From positions 31,086,399 to 31,150,398 of the forward strand of contig CM042535.1 in the NCBI GenBank assembly GCA_023630585.1: a stretch of DNA of 64,000 bases, in the 5' to 3' direction. The translations under genes and the position numbers were made by a program. Shown here piece after piece: positions 32,693 through 43,185 of the stretch. Position 1 is the first letter of the stretch. Every line of letters begins with the position of its first letter. The stretch comes from Cranoglanis bouderius (lineage: Eukaryota > Chordata > Actinopteri > Siluriformes > Cranoglanididae). The notes beneath the pieces are model-generated. The model ran no database searches. It saw nothing but the letters and a program-made list of their open reading frames with translations, and had not been told where the DNA came from.

Positions 32693-32815
32693 GTGGTGCC
32701 TACTTTGGGCCCTGAATTGGGGGGTCCCATTGGTATGGTATTCTACTTTGCCAATGCTCTTGGCTGTGCACTCAACACTGAGGGATTTTCAGAGACTGTC
32801 CGAGATCTTCTTATT
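32693..32815 (+). CDS. slc12a10: SLC12 exon 6 with 17-nt deletion: membrane segment 3
   Basis: The exon starts in phase (S-S-G-G-A-Y) but then continues in a different frame as LGPELGGPIGMVFYFANALG and CALNTEGFSETVRDLLI. The residues that normally join them (about LISR) are missing. Length 123 with entry phase 1 leaves phase 1, while exon 7 needs phase 0; restoring 17 nt fixes it. The junction CTACTTTGGG fits loss between two CTT triplets. The acceptor is only 17 bp from the end of a LINE. Confidence 0.85.
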
Positions 32816-33013
32816 GTAAGAAAAAAAAATTATATCAATGATACATCAAAGATTCACCAATGTTATTATAACCTAATTTTTATAGCAGTCATATAGCAAT
32901 CATAGTATTAAAGTACATACAAACAGGAAGAAGCCAATTTAATTTCTAATTAACCCAAATGTTTTATTGTCTATGCTCTATGTGACATTTGCCTTCTGAT
33001 TTTTATAACACAG

Positions 33014-33124
33014 AAATATAATGCTGTCATTGTGGATGAAATCAATGATGTGCGTATAATAGCTGCAATCACAGTCACTTGTCTTTTGCTGATCTCCTTG
33101 GCTGGAATGGAATGGGAATCAAAA
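33014..33124 (+). CDS. slc12a10: SLC12 exon 7: membrane segment 4
   Basis: KYNAVIVDEINDVRIIAAIT then VTCLLLISLAGMEWESK, ending AAAA|GTGAAT, phase 0 to 0. Confidence 0.93.
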
Positions 33125-33223
33125 GTGAATATTTCTCTTCAAATCATCAGTTTTAACTTTAGCTTGTATCTGTTTGCTTTGACTCTACGCTTTATGATGT
33201 TAAAATCTCTCAAATTTTTCCAG

Positions 33224-33335
33224 ACTCAGATTTTATTCTTCCTTGTGCTAATTGTGACCTTCATTAACTATTTTGTGGGCACTGTGATACAAGCCACTCC
33301 AGAGAAGAAGTCAATGGGCTTTTTCAGCTACAGAT
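33224..33335 (+). CDS. slc12a10: SLC12 exon 8: membrane segment 5
   Basis: TQILFFLVLIVTFINYFVGT followed by the loop with KKSMGFFSYR. The donor is AGAT|GTGGGT. Confidence 0.92.
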
Positions 33336-33456
33336 GTGGGTATCCTTGATTATAAAGTCTCTATTAAGTTTTCAATCCAACAGGTCTACAAACAGACTGG
33401 GCTTTTTTGATGTTCAAGAGTTTTTATTATTCATTCTGAGATACGCTACTTTTCAG

Positions 33457-33587
33457 ATGAGATCTTTGTGGACAACTTATTTCCCAAGTGGAGAGAGTCA
33501 CAAGGAGATTTCTTCCAGATGTTTGCCATCTTTTTCCCTTCTTCAATTGGCATTTTGGCAGGTGCCAATATCTCTGGAGATCTGAAG
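33457..33587 (+). CDS. slc12a10: SLC12 exon 9: membrane segment 6
   Basis: EIFVDNLFPKWRESQGDFFQ then MFAIFFPSSIGILAGANISG DLK. Segment 6 with FFPS and AGAN is the other half of the ion-binding core and is conserved. Confidence 0.93.
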
Positions 33588-33691
33588 GTAACAGCACACT
33601 GGTATTTTAAACAGCACTTTGAAGCAGTGTGTAGTGTTGGACTCAGGTATGTAGGTTACTAACATGTGCTGGTGGTGTTTTTTCCCCCCAG

Positions 33692-33776
33692 GATCCTGAG
33701 ACTGCTAATCCCAGAGGAACACTAATGGCCATCTTTTGGACAACCATGAGCTATTTAGCAATAACTGCAACTGTAG
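33692..33776 (+). CDS. slc12a10: SLC12 exon 10: membrane segment 7
   Basis: DPETANPRGTLMAIFWTTMS then YLAITATV, acceptor TTTCCCCCCAG, donor GTAG|GTGAGT. Confidence 0.93.
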
Positions 33777-33871
33777 GTGAGTGTTTAGTGGCTCAAATGT
33801 CTATATTGCAGCTTTGGCATTTTTTCTTCCGTTCAATCTCTCTTACTTTCATTTGGCTCTCATTCTCTCAG

Positions 33872-34029
33872 GGGCATGTGTGGTGCGTGATGCTTCGGGA
33901 CACCTGAATGACAGTTTGCCAGTGAATTTCTCAGAGCCATGTGAGGGTTTAGGATGCAAGCTAGGTTGGAACTTTACTATGTGTGAGCAGAGCCAGTCCT
34001 GCTCCTTTGGCCTGGCCAACAACTTTCAG
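33872..34029 (+). CDS. slc12a10: SLC12 exon 11: extracellular glycosylated loop
   Basis: GACVVRDASGHLNDSLPVNF SEPCEGLGC, KLGWNFTMCEQ, SQSCSFGLANNFQ. Two N-x-S/T sites (N-F-S, N-F-T) and the cysteine pattern of the NCC loop are present. Confidence 0.93.
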
Positions 34030-34362
34030 GTATTGCTTTTCTGTATTGATCTCTGATAATCACCAGCTGTGATTATTCAGACATCTACAGTTTTCATCAC
34101 CATGTGGTGTTCAACCTTAAAAAAGCCCACCCTAAATCATTCTGTTTATATTCAGTCTAGTTATATTTTGAGTTTTAGTACTATACTGATGAATTGTCAA
34201 TGGCATCAACCAGATATAGTCCTTTTAAAAAAATCACTTGTCTAACGTAGAAACTGGAGTGCGAATATATACAGGATTTTATGGTAAACACATGGTGCTT
34301 ACCATAGACACTAGAAAAGTTTACATGCATACTTTCTTTCTTCCTATTCTTGGAAAAAAGCA

Positions 34363-34412
34363 GTGGTAACTCAGTGGATAAGGGCATCTGCCAAATGCCA
34401 TAAATATAAATG
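34363..34412 (+). repeat. Internally deleted tRNA-SINE
   Basis: The head GCAGTGGTAACTCAGTGG is fused directly to the tail ATAAGGGCATCTGCCAAATG of the SINE family at 20025-20202, so the middle is deleted. Confidence 0.7.
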
Positions 34413-35114
34413 TAAAAAAAGATGTTACATACAGTATAATATGGATATAATTATGGATATGGATATGGATATAATTAATAGGAAAAGTGTACATGTAAAC
34501 ATTTCTAGTGTCTACATCTGAATAAAAACAGAAAAGCAGTAGCTGGGGTGCTCTTTTTTACCATTTTTGGCTGAAACTTTTTGGTGGCATCCCTGATAAA
34601 TATGGTTAACTGATAAGTCAAACCATACTAAGTCAAACATACATCTTTAGATTTTATTTCATATTAATTAACTCAAAACATTCTTAATTTACCTTAATAG
34701 TTAAGAGAGGGTGAGTAAATAGAGATGACAGCACAAGCCGAAAGATTACTAATGTGAGATGAGGGCAAGGGTTTTCAAGGGCTCAATTAATATCAGTGAA
34801 TTCAAAATGCCTAAGGACTTGTTACTCATTCCATCATTGGCTCATTCCCTGAATCGATTCATACATTTATTTACTGGGGGAAAAGGAGTGTACTAGACTT
34901 TACTGCTGAAAGGCAGAGCTCATACATACAGTGCCCTCCACTAATATTGGCACCCATGGTAAATATGAGCAAAGAAGGCTGTGAAAAATCGTCTTTATTG
35001 TTTAACCTTTTGATCTTTTGTTTAAAAAATCACAAAAATACTCTGCTCTCATGGATATCAAACAATTGCAAACAAAACACAGGTTTATAAAAAAAAAAAA
35101 CTTTGTTAAATATA

Positions 35115-36511
35115 CAGTGGGGGAAAAAAGTATTTGATCCCCTGCTGATTTTGTACGTTTGCCCACTGACAAAGAAATTATCAGTCTATGATTTTAATGG
35201 TAGTTGTATTTTAACAGTGAGAGACAGAATACAAACAAAAAAAAATCCAGAAAAATGCATTTCAAAAAAGTTATAAATTGATTTGCATTTTAATGAAGGA
35301 AAGAAGTATTTGACCCCTTCGATTTAGTACTTGGTGGCAAAACCCTTTTTGGCAATCACAGAAGTCAGACATTTCTTGTAGTTGGCCACCAGGTTTGCAC
35401 ACATCTCAGGAGGGATTTTGTCCCACTCCTCTTTGCAGATCCTCTCCAAGTCATTAAGGTCATTTTCAATGACCTGGCTGACGGAAGGAGGTTCTCACCC
35501 AAGATTTGATGGTACATGGCCCCGTCCATCGTCCCTTTGATGCGGTGCAGTTGTCCTGTCCCCTTAGCAGAAAAACACCCTCAAAGCATAATGTTCCCAC
35601 CTCCATGTTTGACGGTGGGGATTGTGTTATGACTTGGGGTCATAGGCAGCATTCCTCCTCCTCCAAACACGACGAGTTGAGTTGATGCCAAAGAGAGCTG
35701 ACCACACCTGACCACAACACTTTCACCCAGTTCTCCTCTGAATCATTCAGGCAAACTTCAGACAGGCCTGTACATGTGCTCTCTTGAGCAGGGGGACCTT
35801 GTGGGCGCTGCAGGATTTCAGTCCTTCATGGCGTAGTGTGTTACCAATTGTTTTCTTGGTGACTATGGTCCCAGCTGCCTTGAGATCATTAACAGGATCC
35901 TCCCATGTAGTTCTGGGCTGATTCCTCACCATTCTCATGATCATTGAAACTCCACGAGGTGAGATCTTGCATGGAGCCCCAGACAGAGGGAGACTGACAG
36001 TTTCTTCCATTTGCAAATAATTGCACCAACTGTTGTCACCTTCTCACCAAGCTGCTTTCCGATGGTCTTGTAGCCCGTTCCAGCCTTGTGTAGGTCTACA
36101 GTCTTGTCCCTGACATCCTTGGACAGCTCCTTGGTCTTGGCCATGGTGGAGAGTTTGGAATCTGATTGATTGATTGCTTCTGTGGACAGGTGTCTTTTTA
36201 CAGGTAACAAACTGAGATTAGGAGCACTCCCTTTAAGAGAGTGCTCCTAATCTCAGCTCATTACCTGTGTAAAAGACACCTGGGAGCCAGAAATCTTGCT
36301 GATTCATAGGGGATCAAATGTTTATTTCCCTCATTAAAATACAAATCAATTTGTAACTTTTTTGAAATGCGTTTTTCTAGATTTTTTTCGCTGTTATTCT
36401 GTCTCTCACTGTTAAACTACACCAACCATTAAAATTATAGACTGATCATTTCTTTGTCAGTGGGCAAACGTACAAAATCAGCAGGGGATCAAATACTCCC
36501 CCCCCCCACTG
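35115..36511 (-). mobile_element. Tc1-B copy 2, nested in Tc1-A
   Basis: TA at 35113-35114 and 36512-36513; termini CAGTGGGGGAAAAAAGTATT and its inverse with an expanded C run. Minus-strand frames 36210-35941 (MAKTKELSKDVRDKTVDLHK) and 36016-35747 (ISPRGVSMIMRMVRNQPRTT) are the N-terminal half; the catalytic half is degraded. The leader hairpin seen in copy 1 is conserved at about 36200-36265. Confidence 0.9.
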
Positions 36512-36545
36512 TAGGTGTGCAACAATTATTGGCACCCCTATGAAT

Positions 36546-37250
36546 GATCATATTATGCATTTTATTGTAAACAATCATATTTTGTATAATTTTACATCGG
36601 AAACCTGTCATAGTATCATACTATGTCATAAAGAAGTGAGAAATGTCATAGTAGAATATGTCACTCAAGTGAATATATGTGTTTGTTAGAAAAACCTTTT
36701 TCCTTTGCTCCCAGTGGCTTGACACTCTCTGTATAGCATTTTCAGTACCTGAAGCGCACCCTTGTGTATGTACAGAGAGGACTGATGAGAAAACTTAGTG
36801 TTAGCTCAAATTTGATGAAAAATGACTTTCTACACTTTAATTTAGACTTTTTCCCTTTTTCACACTTTATTATCATATAATGCATTTTAATGTAAACAAT
36901 CATATTTTGTAAAGTTTTACATGAGAAACGTGAAACATGTCATAGTATCATATTAGATCATAAAGAAGTGAGAAGTGTCATATTAGAGTATGTCCCTCAA
37001 GTGAATTTATGCGTTTGTTAGAAAAACCTTTTTCCTTTGCTCCCAGAGGCTTGAAACTCTCTGTATAGCGTTTTCAGCACTGTACAAAAAATGTCTTTAT
37101 TGTTTCAAGCCTCTGGGAACAAAGGAAAAAGGGTTTTCTAACAAACACATATATTCACTTGAGTGACATACTCTACTATGAGTTTTTTCACTTCTTTATG
37201 ACATAACATGACACTATGACATGTTCACATGTTTCTGAAGTAAAAAGAGA
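36546..37250. repeat. Direct plus inverted repeat unit within Tc1-A
   Basis: A 200-bp unit occurs at about 36548-36748 and again at 36870-37080 in the same orientation. Then about 145 bp of it (with CCTCTGGGAACAAAGGAAAA) is inverted at 37098-37245. The second and third units can form a long stem with a loop of about 20 nt near 37081-37097. Confidence 0.8.
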
Positions 37251-37272
37251 CAAATATATTTGAAGTATATTC

Positions 37273-38811
37273 TGTAACGAATACAAAGGCATTACTAGCA
37301 TTATTCTTTTCCACCAGAATAATGAAATGGATCAACTTTAAACATGAAACGAAACAGAAGCGCACGCTTGGATTCAACGCACCTTTTTAAAGGAGACGAG
37401 TTTTAAAGCGTGCCCGCGTTATCTACCAGAATGTGTAGTAACTCGGATGAATCTGCAACGTTTAAAAATATTCTCCACCAGTTACAATTTATGTAACAAA
37501 AAAAAGGGATGTTTAACACGTTTAAATGTATTCTCCAATTTATGTAAGGAATTAGCTCGAATGGCGTGAAATATATCTATATATCTAATCAACGCGTGTT
37601 GTGACCAGTTATAAATATACATCAGCCATGAAAGGGAATTTATATAGGTGCACATATACATATAGATAATTAACTACAACGGATTATAATTAATTATGAC
37701 TATGTATGTGGTCTAGATCAGCTTTATGAACTCTAAAGAGTGAGTTTATCCTTCTGGCCAGGAAGAATTAACTCACAGAGTTTGTTATTACAGATTAGTG
37801 CGGGTAATCGAGATCTTATGCAGCGTTTAATGGACTCATCACGTAAACAAAAACAGAGAAAATCAAGTGTGGGATAATAGATTTTAATAGCTATATGTGA
37901 CTATGGATATACACGACTAACTCTAAGCAAAACATACATATATACACATCTATGTACAGGGAGAGAAAAGGGATAGAGAGAAAGTAATGAAAGAAAGGGA
38001 AGCAGACAAAAACACAACTATTTAGCCTTTTTCAGAACCAGCACGAACTTAATTCTCCTGTAACACAGGGGTCCAATCTTAAACGCAGATATAGGTCATT
38101 AACTATACTTGCATAGCCTCGGGGTTGACAGTTTGCGCGACGTCGTGTAGAGTTCGCTGGTTCGTTGTTGTTTGAAAAGGCGTGAGCCCGGAGGTAGTTG
38201 CATCTTGTGTCCGGAGAGAGAGAGATCCTGGCTTCCTCTTCCCGGGGCACGTGGCCCCGGGGGAGAGAAACCGGAAGGAGTGTAGTTGAGGAGTGAGAAG
38301 TGAAGTCTAACTCTAAAGTCTAACTCTCTGTTGAAGTGAGCGTGGTGTTGTTTTAAAAACAACACCAACGCACACGCCTCTTTGGGCTATGGGCCAATCA
38401 GGAAGTTGGGTTTGCATGTCCGGATGACTCTCTTTGTCTGGTCTCGGACCCTAATTTAAATGTCCAGGGAGGGGCTGGTCTATACCGTGTTATAAATGAA
38501 ATTAAGAGAAAACATGAAATGATGTATCCCATTGCAATATGATATGCATAATCAATCCGGGTATCTCGAGACGATTAACTACATACCAAATTTGATGGAT
38601 TTGTAAAGAATATTACAAATAAAACCTGGTTACAGACATTTAAAATGATATGCTAGATTAAAACTATCTAAAGTCATTACGGTTAGTTACATAAACACAC
38701 AATATATGTAAACAAGATAACATCACACTATTTAGACATCGAATAATTACATATAATTACACGTTACATTGAAGAGAAAGAGATTTCTCCATTGTGTGTT
38801 GTAAGGTAAGC

Positions 38812-38879
<68 letters not shown>

Positions 38880-39285
38880 ATGTCCAGAAGAGGGGGCTGG
38901 TGTTCTTCTAATGACCCACAGGTCCTTGGTCATCTCAGGGTGACCTTAGGGAGGACGTTTTCTCCTCTGGCCTGCTGATTCTGAGGCTAAATCTATATGG
39001 TCGTAAACCGAGATTAGATTAGAGATTTACAGGCCCTTGGTCGGAGTTTTGGTGGATCCCTGCTGACGAACTAATCATGAAGTTTCCCAGACGTTCAGTC
39101 ATCAAAGGTTTCTTTTATTGCAGGGGTAAGTCCTGTGTGGGTTCCAAAGAGTCTTTTGCATCCCAAAGGTGCATCTGGTCAAAGGAGGCCTCTCGGGGTT
39201 ACTCTAGGTCGCCTAAGTGGTGAAACTTTCTATGTTTCGTTTGGGTTAATTTAGAAAATCAGTTTGGGCATAGTCATACGCTACA
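37273..39285 (+). mobile_element. Solo LTR, copy 2 (2013 bp)
   Basis: TGTAACG to CGCTACA, flanked by a 4-bp duplication ATTC (37269-37272 and 39286-39289). It matches 23396-25345 throughout; extra length is mainly a longer TG run at 38814-38866. Confidence 0.9.
38814..38866. repeat. (TG)n microsatellite in the LTR
   Basis: About 26 TG units, against about 12 at the equivalent place (24918-24945) in LTR copy 1. Confidence 0.95.
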
Positions 39286-40494
39286 ATTCCCATTGATATT
39301 TAATTTTTTTTTAGTACACCTGGGTGACTAGGAACAGGAAATTGTTCAACCATGACTTCCTGTTACACAGGGGTATAAATATGAGGTAACACATAGGCCA
39401 AATTCCCTTAGTCATTCATAACAATGAGTAAGACCAAGGAATATATAGTTGCAATCAAAATTATTCAACCCCCATTGCAAATCATGTTTATTGTCAAAAT
39501 TTACAGACTTTCAGCTGTTTTCAATGAACAAATCAAACAAAAGCAATTGAAATAGTTGAACACAACGAAAGCTTCAAGTGGTTTTCTCAAATTCAACTAA
39601 ACATGAAACTTATAATGACTTCTCCAGTTTCAAAATTATTCAACCCCTTCATGGCAAGCATCTTCAGTACTTAGGAGAACACCCTTTTGCTGTTATGACC
39701 TGCTGTAAATGAAATAGTCAGACACCAGCTTCTGGCAGCATTCCTAAGGATTCTTAGCCCATTCCTCATGAGCAGTGGCTCCAGTTCAGTAATATTCTTG
39801 GGTTTGCGTGCTGCAACCGCCTTTTTCAAATCCCACGAGAGATTTTCTATGGGGTTTAAGTCAGGTGACTGATGGCCACTGTAGAATCTTCCAGGACTTC
39901 TTCTGCAACCAAGCCTTGGTGGAATTTGAGGTATGCTTGGGATCATTGTCCTGTTGGAAGGTCCAATGATGCCCAAGCTTCAGCTTCCTCAGAGATGGCA
40001 TGACGTTTTCTCCTAGGATTTCCTGATACTTCAATGAATCCATCTTGCCTTCCATATGCTGCAGGTTTCCAGTGTGAGAGGATGCAAAGCAGCCCCAGAG
40101 CATCACCGATCCACCACCATGCTTGACTGTGGACAGAGTGTTCTTTCTTCATTCTTCTTTCTCCAGAAATACTGCTGACCCATCGTGCCGAAAAGTTCCA
40201 GTTTTGTTTCATCGCTCCACAGAACAGAATCCCAAAACTTATGTGGCTTATTTATATGATTTTAGCCAACTTTTCTTGTGCTTTTGGGTCAGTAGTGGTG
40301 TTCGTCTTGGAGTTCTGGCATGGAATCCTTCTGCGTTTAGTATGCACCATACTGTGCTCACTGAAACTTCAGTGTCTGTTGCCACCAAGTCTTGCTGCAG
40401 GTCTTTTGAGGGTTTTTCACAACCTGCCTTCTCAGAAATCTGGTTACAGCCATTGATAGCTTCCTTTTTCTGCCCTGTCCAAGTATTTCATGTA

Positions 40495-42084
40495 CAGGTG
40501 CATCTCAATAAATTAGAATGTCGTGGAAAAGTTAATTTATTTCAGTAATTCAATTCAAATTGTGAAACTCGTGTATTAAATAAATTCAGTGCACACAGAC
40601 TGAAGTAGTTTAAGTCTTTGGTTCTTTTAATTGTGATGATTTTGGCTCACATTTAACAAAAACCCACCAATTCACTATTTCAACAAATTAGAATACTTCA
40701 TAAGACCAATAAAAAAAAACATTTTTAGTGAATTGTTGGCCTTCTGGAAAGTATGTTCATTTACTGTACATGTACTCAATACTTGGTAGGGGCTCCTTTT
40801 GCTTTAATTACTGCCTCAATTCGGCGTGGCATGGAGGTGATCAGTTTGTGGCACTGCTGAGGTGGTATGGAAGCCCAGGTTTCTTTGACAGTGGCCTTCA
40901 GCTCATCTGCATTTTTTGGTCTCTTGTTTTCTCATTTTCCTCTTGACAATACCCCATAGATTCTCTATGGGGTTCAGGTCTGGTGACCAGGTTTGCTGGC
41001 CAGTCAAGCACACCAACACCATGGTCATTTAACCAACTTTTGGTGCTTTTGGCAGTGTGGGCAGGTGCCAAATCCTGCTGGAAAATGAAATCAGCATCTT
41101 CAAAAAGTTGGTCAGCAGAAGGAAGCATGAAGTGCTCCAAAATTTCTTGGTAAATGGGTGCAGTGACTTTGGTTTTCAAAAAACACAATGGACCAACACC
41201 AGCAGATGACATTGCACACCAAATCATCACAGACTGTGGAAACTTAACACTGGACTTCAAGCAACTTGGGCTATGAGCTTCTCCACCCTTCCTCCAGACT
41301 CTAGGACCTTGGTTTCCAAATGAAATCCAAAACTTGCTCTCATCTGAAAAGAGGACTTTGGACCACTGGGCAACAGTCCAGTTCTTCTTCTCCTTAGCCC
41401 CGGTAAGACACCTCTGACGTTGTCTGTGGTTCAGGAGTGGCTTAACAAGAGGAATACGACAACTGTAGCCAAATTCCTTGACACGTCTGTGTGTGGTGGC
41501 TCTTGATGCCTTGACCCCAACCTCAGTCCATTCCTTGTGAAGTTCACTCAAATTCTTGAATCGATTTTGCTTGACAATCCTCATAAGGCTGCGGTTCTCT
41601 TGGTTGGTTGTGCATCTTTTTCTTCCACACTTTTTCCTTCCACTCATCTTTCTGTTAACATGCTTGGATACAGCACTCTGTGAACAGCCAGCTTCTTTGG
41701 CAGTGAATGTTTGTGGCTTACCCTCCTTGTGAAGGGTGTCAATGATTGTCTTCTGGACAACTGTCAGATCAGCAGTCTTCCCCATGATTGTGTAGCCTAG
41801 TGAACCAAACTGAGAGACCATTTTGAAGGCTCAGGAAACCTTTGCAGGTATTTTGAGTTGATTAGCTGAATGGCATGTCACCATATTCTAATTTGTTGAG
41901 ATAGTGAATTGGTGGGTTTTTGTTAAATGTGAGCCAAAATCATCACAATTAAAAGAACCAAAGACTTAAACTACTTCAGTCTGTGTGCATTGAATTTATT
42001 TAATACACGAGTTTCACAATTTGAGTTGAATTACTGAAATAAATGAACTTTTCCACGACATTCTAATTTATTGAGATGCACCTG
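40495..42084 (-). mobile_element. Tc1-F, nearly intact, nested in Tc1-G
   Basis: TA at 40493-40494 and 42085-42086. Terminal inverted repeats of about 205 bp (40495-40700 and 41880-42084) differ at only a handful of positions, the best preserved pair in the window. At 1590 bp it is a full-length element. Confidence 0.95.
40776..41785 (-). pseudogene. Tc1-F transposase, one 4-nt insertion
   Basis: DDE transposase that would cut and paste the element at TA sites. From the start codon at 41785 it reads MGKTADLTVVQKTIIDTLHK, a helix-turn-helix region with AGCSQSAVSKHVNRK, the catalytic aspartate in VLFSDESKFWISFG, the second in FIFQQDLAPAHTAKSTKSWL, and GVLDWPAN. There four extra bases (CTGG near 41000) shift the frame. 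Beyond it the proper frame continues (NPIENLWGIVKRKMRK, the third catalytic acidic residue, then IEAVIKAKGAPTKY) to a stop at 40776. No other stop was seen. The length of about 335 codons is normal. Confidence 0.9.
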
Positions 42085-42670
42085 TATTTTCTGCCCCTAG
42101 CCAGTTCAGGTATTTCATGTGTTCCAGCTCAAGCACACCTGGTGCAACTAATGAAGCCCTTGATTTGTTGCATCAGGGGTGGTTGAGACAACACCATTTT
42201 GCATATTTGTGCTGTTGTGAGGATTCTATTCAGGGGGTTGAATAATTTTGAGACTGGAGAAGTCATTATAAGTTGCATTTTCAGTTGAATTTTGGGAAAC
42301 CACTTGAAGCATTCATTGTGTTGAGCTATTTCAATTGATTTTGTTTGATTTGTTCATTGCAAACAGCTGAAAGTCTGTAAATGTTGACAATAAACCTGAT
42401 TTGCAATGGGGGTTGAATAATTTTGACTGCATCTGTAGCAGTGATGTGCGGTAAAAGGCTGCTGAGCTTCACAAAATGGGAAGTGGCTATAAGAAAGTAG
42501 CACAAGCATTGAAAATGCCCATTTCCACTATCAGGGCAATAATTAAGAAGTTCCAGTCAAATTTTATGAATCAATTGGACATGTGTCTATATTGTCTCAA
42601 TGCACTGTGAAGAAGATGGTTCAAGTGGCCAAAAAAATCACCAAGAATTACAGCTGGAGAATTGCCAGAG

Positions 42671-43185
42671 CCATATCACCTGTTTTCCTACTGAAGCTAA
42701 GCAGGGTTGAGTCTGGCCAGCACCTGAATAGGAGACCTCCTGGGGAAAACTAAGGTTGCTGCTGGAGGTGGTATTAGTGAGGCCAGCAGGTGGTGCTAAC
42801 ACTGTGGTTTATGTGGGTCCTAATGCCCTAATATAGTGACATGGACACTATACTGTAAAAACAGCATCGTCCTTTGGATGAGGCATTAAACTGATGTCCT
42901 GACTCCCTGTGATTATCAAAAATCCCAGGACACTTCTAGCAAAGAGTAGGGGTATAAAACTGGTGTCCTGGAGAAATTCCCCCACTGGCCCTTATCTATC
43001 ACCCCTGAATTGGCTACATCACTCTCCTCTCCTCTCCACCAATGTGTGGTGTGTGGTGGGTGTTCTGGCACACTATGGCTGCTGTCGCATCATCCTGGAT
43101 GCTACACAGTGGTGGTGGTTTGAGGAGATTTCCCCCCATACAATGTAAAGTGACAAGAAAAGCACTATATAAATCCAAGGAGTTT
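42671..43185 (+). mobile_element. 5S-rRNA-derived SINE (SINE3-like), nested in Tc1-A
   Basis: The first 100 bp resemble 5S rRNA: GCCATATCACC, GAAGCTAAGCAGGGTTGAGT, CTGAATAGGAGACCTCCTGG, which include the internal polymerase III promoter region. A SINE body follows with GGATGAGGCATTAAACTGAT and CACTATATAAATCCAAGGAG, then a T run. The Tc1-A bases AATTGC(C)AG are repeated on both sides, an approximate 8-bp target duplication. Partial copy at 25735-25868. Confidence 0.85.

Larger units (their letters stand above)
39446..42435 (-). mobile_element. Tc1-G, split by Tc1-F
   Basis: Termini TAGTTGCAATCAAAATTATT and TTATTTTGACTGCATCTG-like inverse (GGGGGTTGAATAATTTTGAC). After removal of Tc1-F (40495-42084) it is about 1.4 kb. 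The minus-strand transposase remnant includes MMLWGCFASSHTGNLQHMEG, WTFQQDNDPKHTSNSTKAWL and, in the next frame, SPDLNPIENLSWDLKKAV. N-terminal sequence is missing. It sits in the Tc1-A reading frame after codon 7 or 8. Confidence 0.85.

Noticed and set aside
42671..42775. Possible 5S rRNA gene
   Set aside because: The match is partial and diverged, is followed by a SINE body and T-rich tail, and lies between target duplications inside a transposon.
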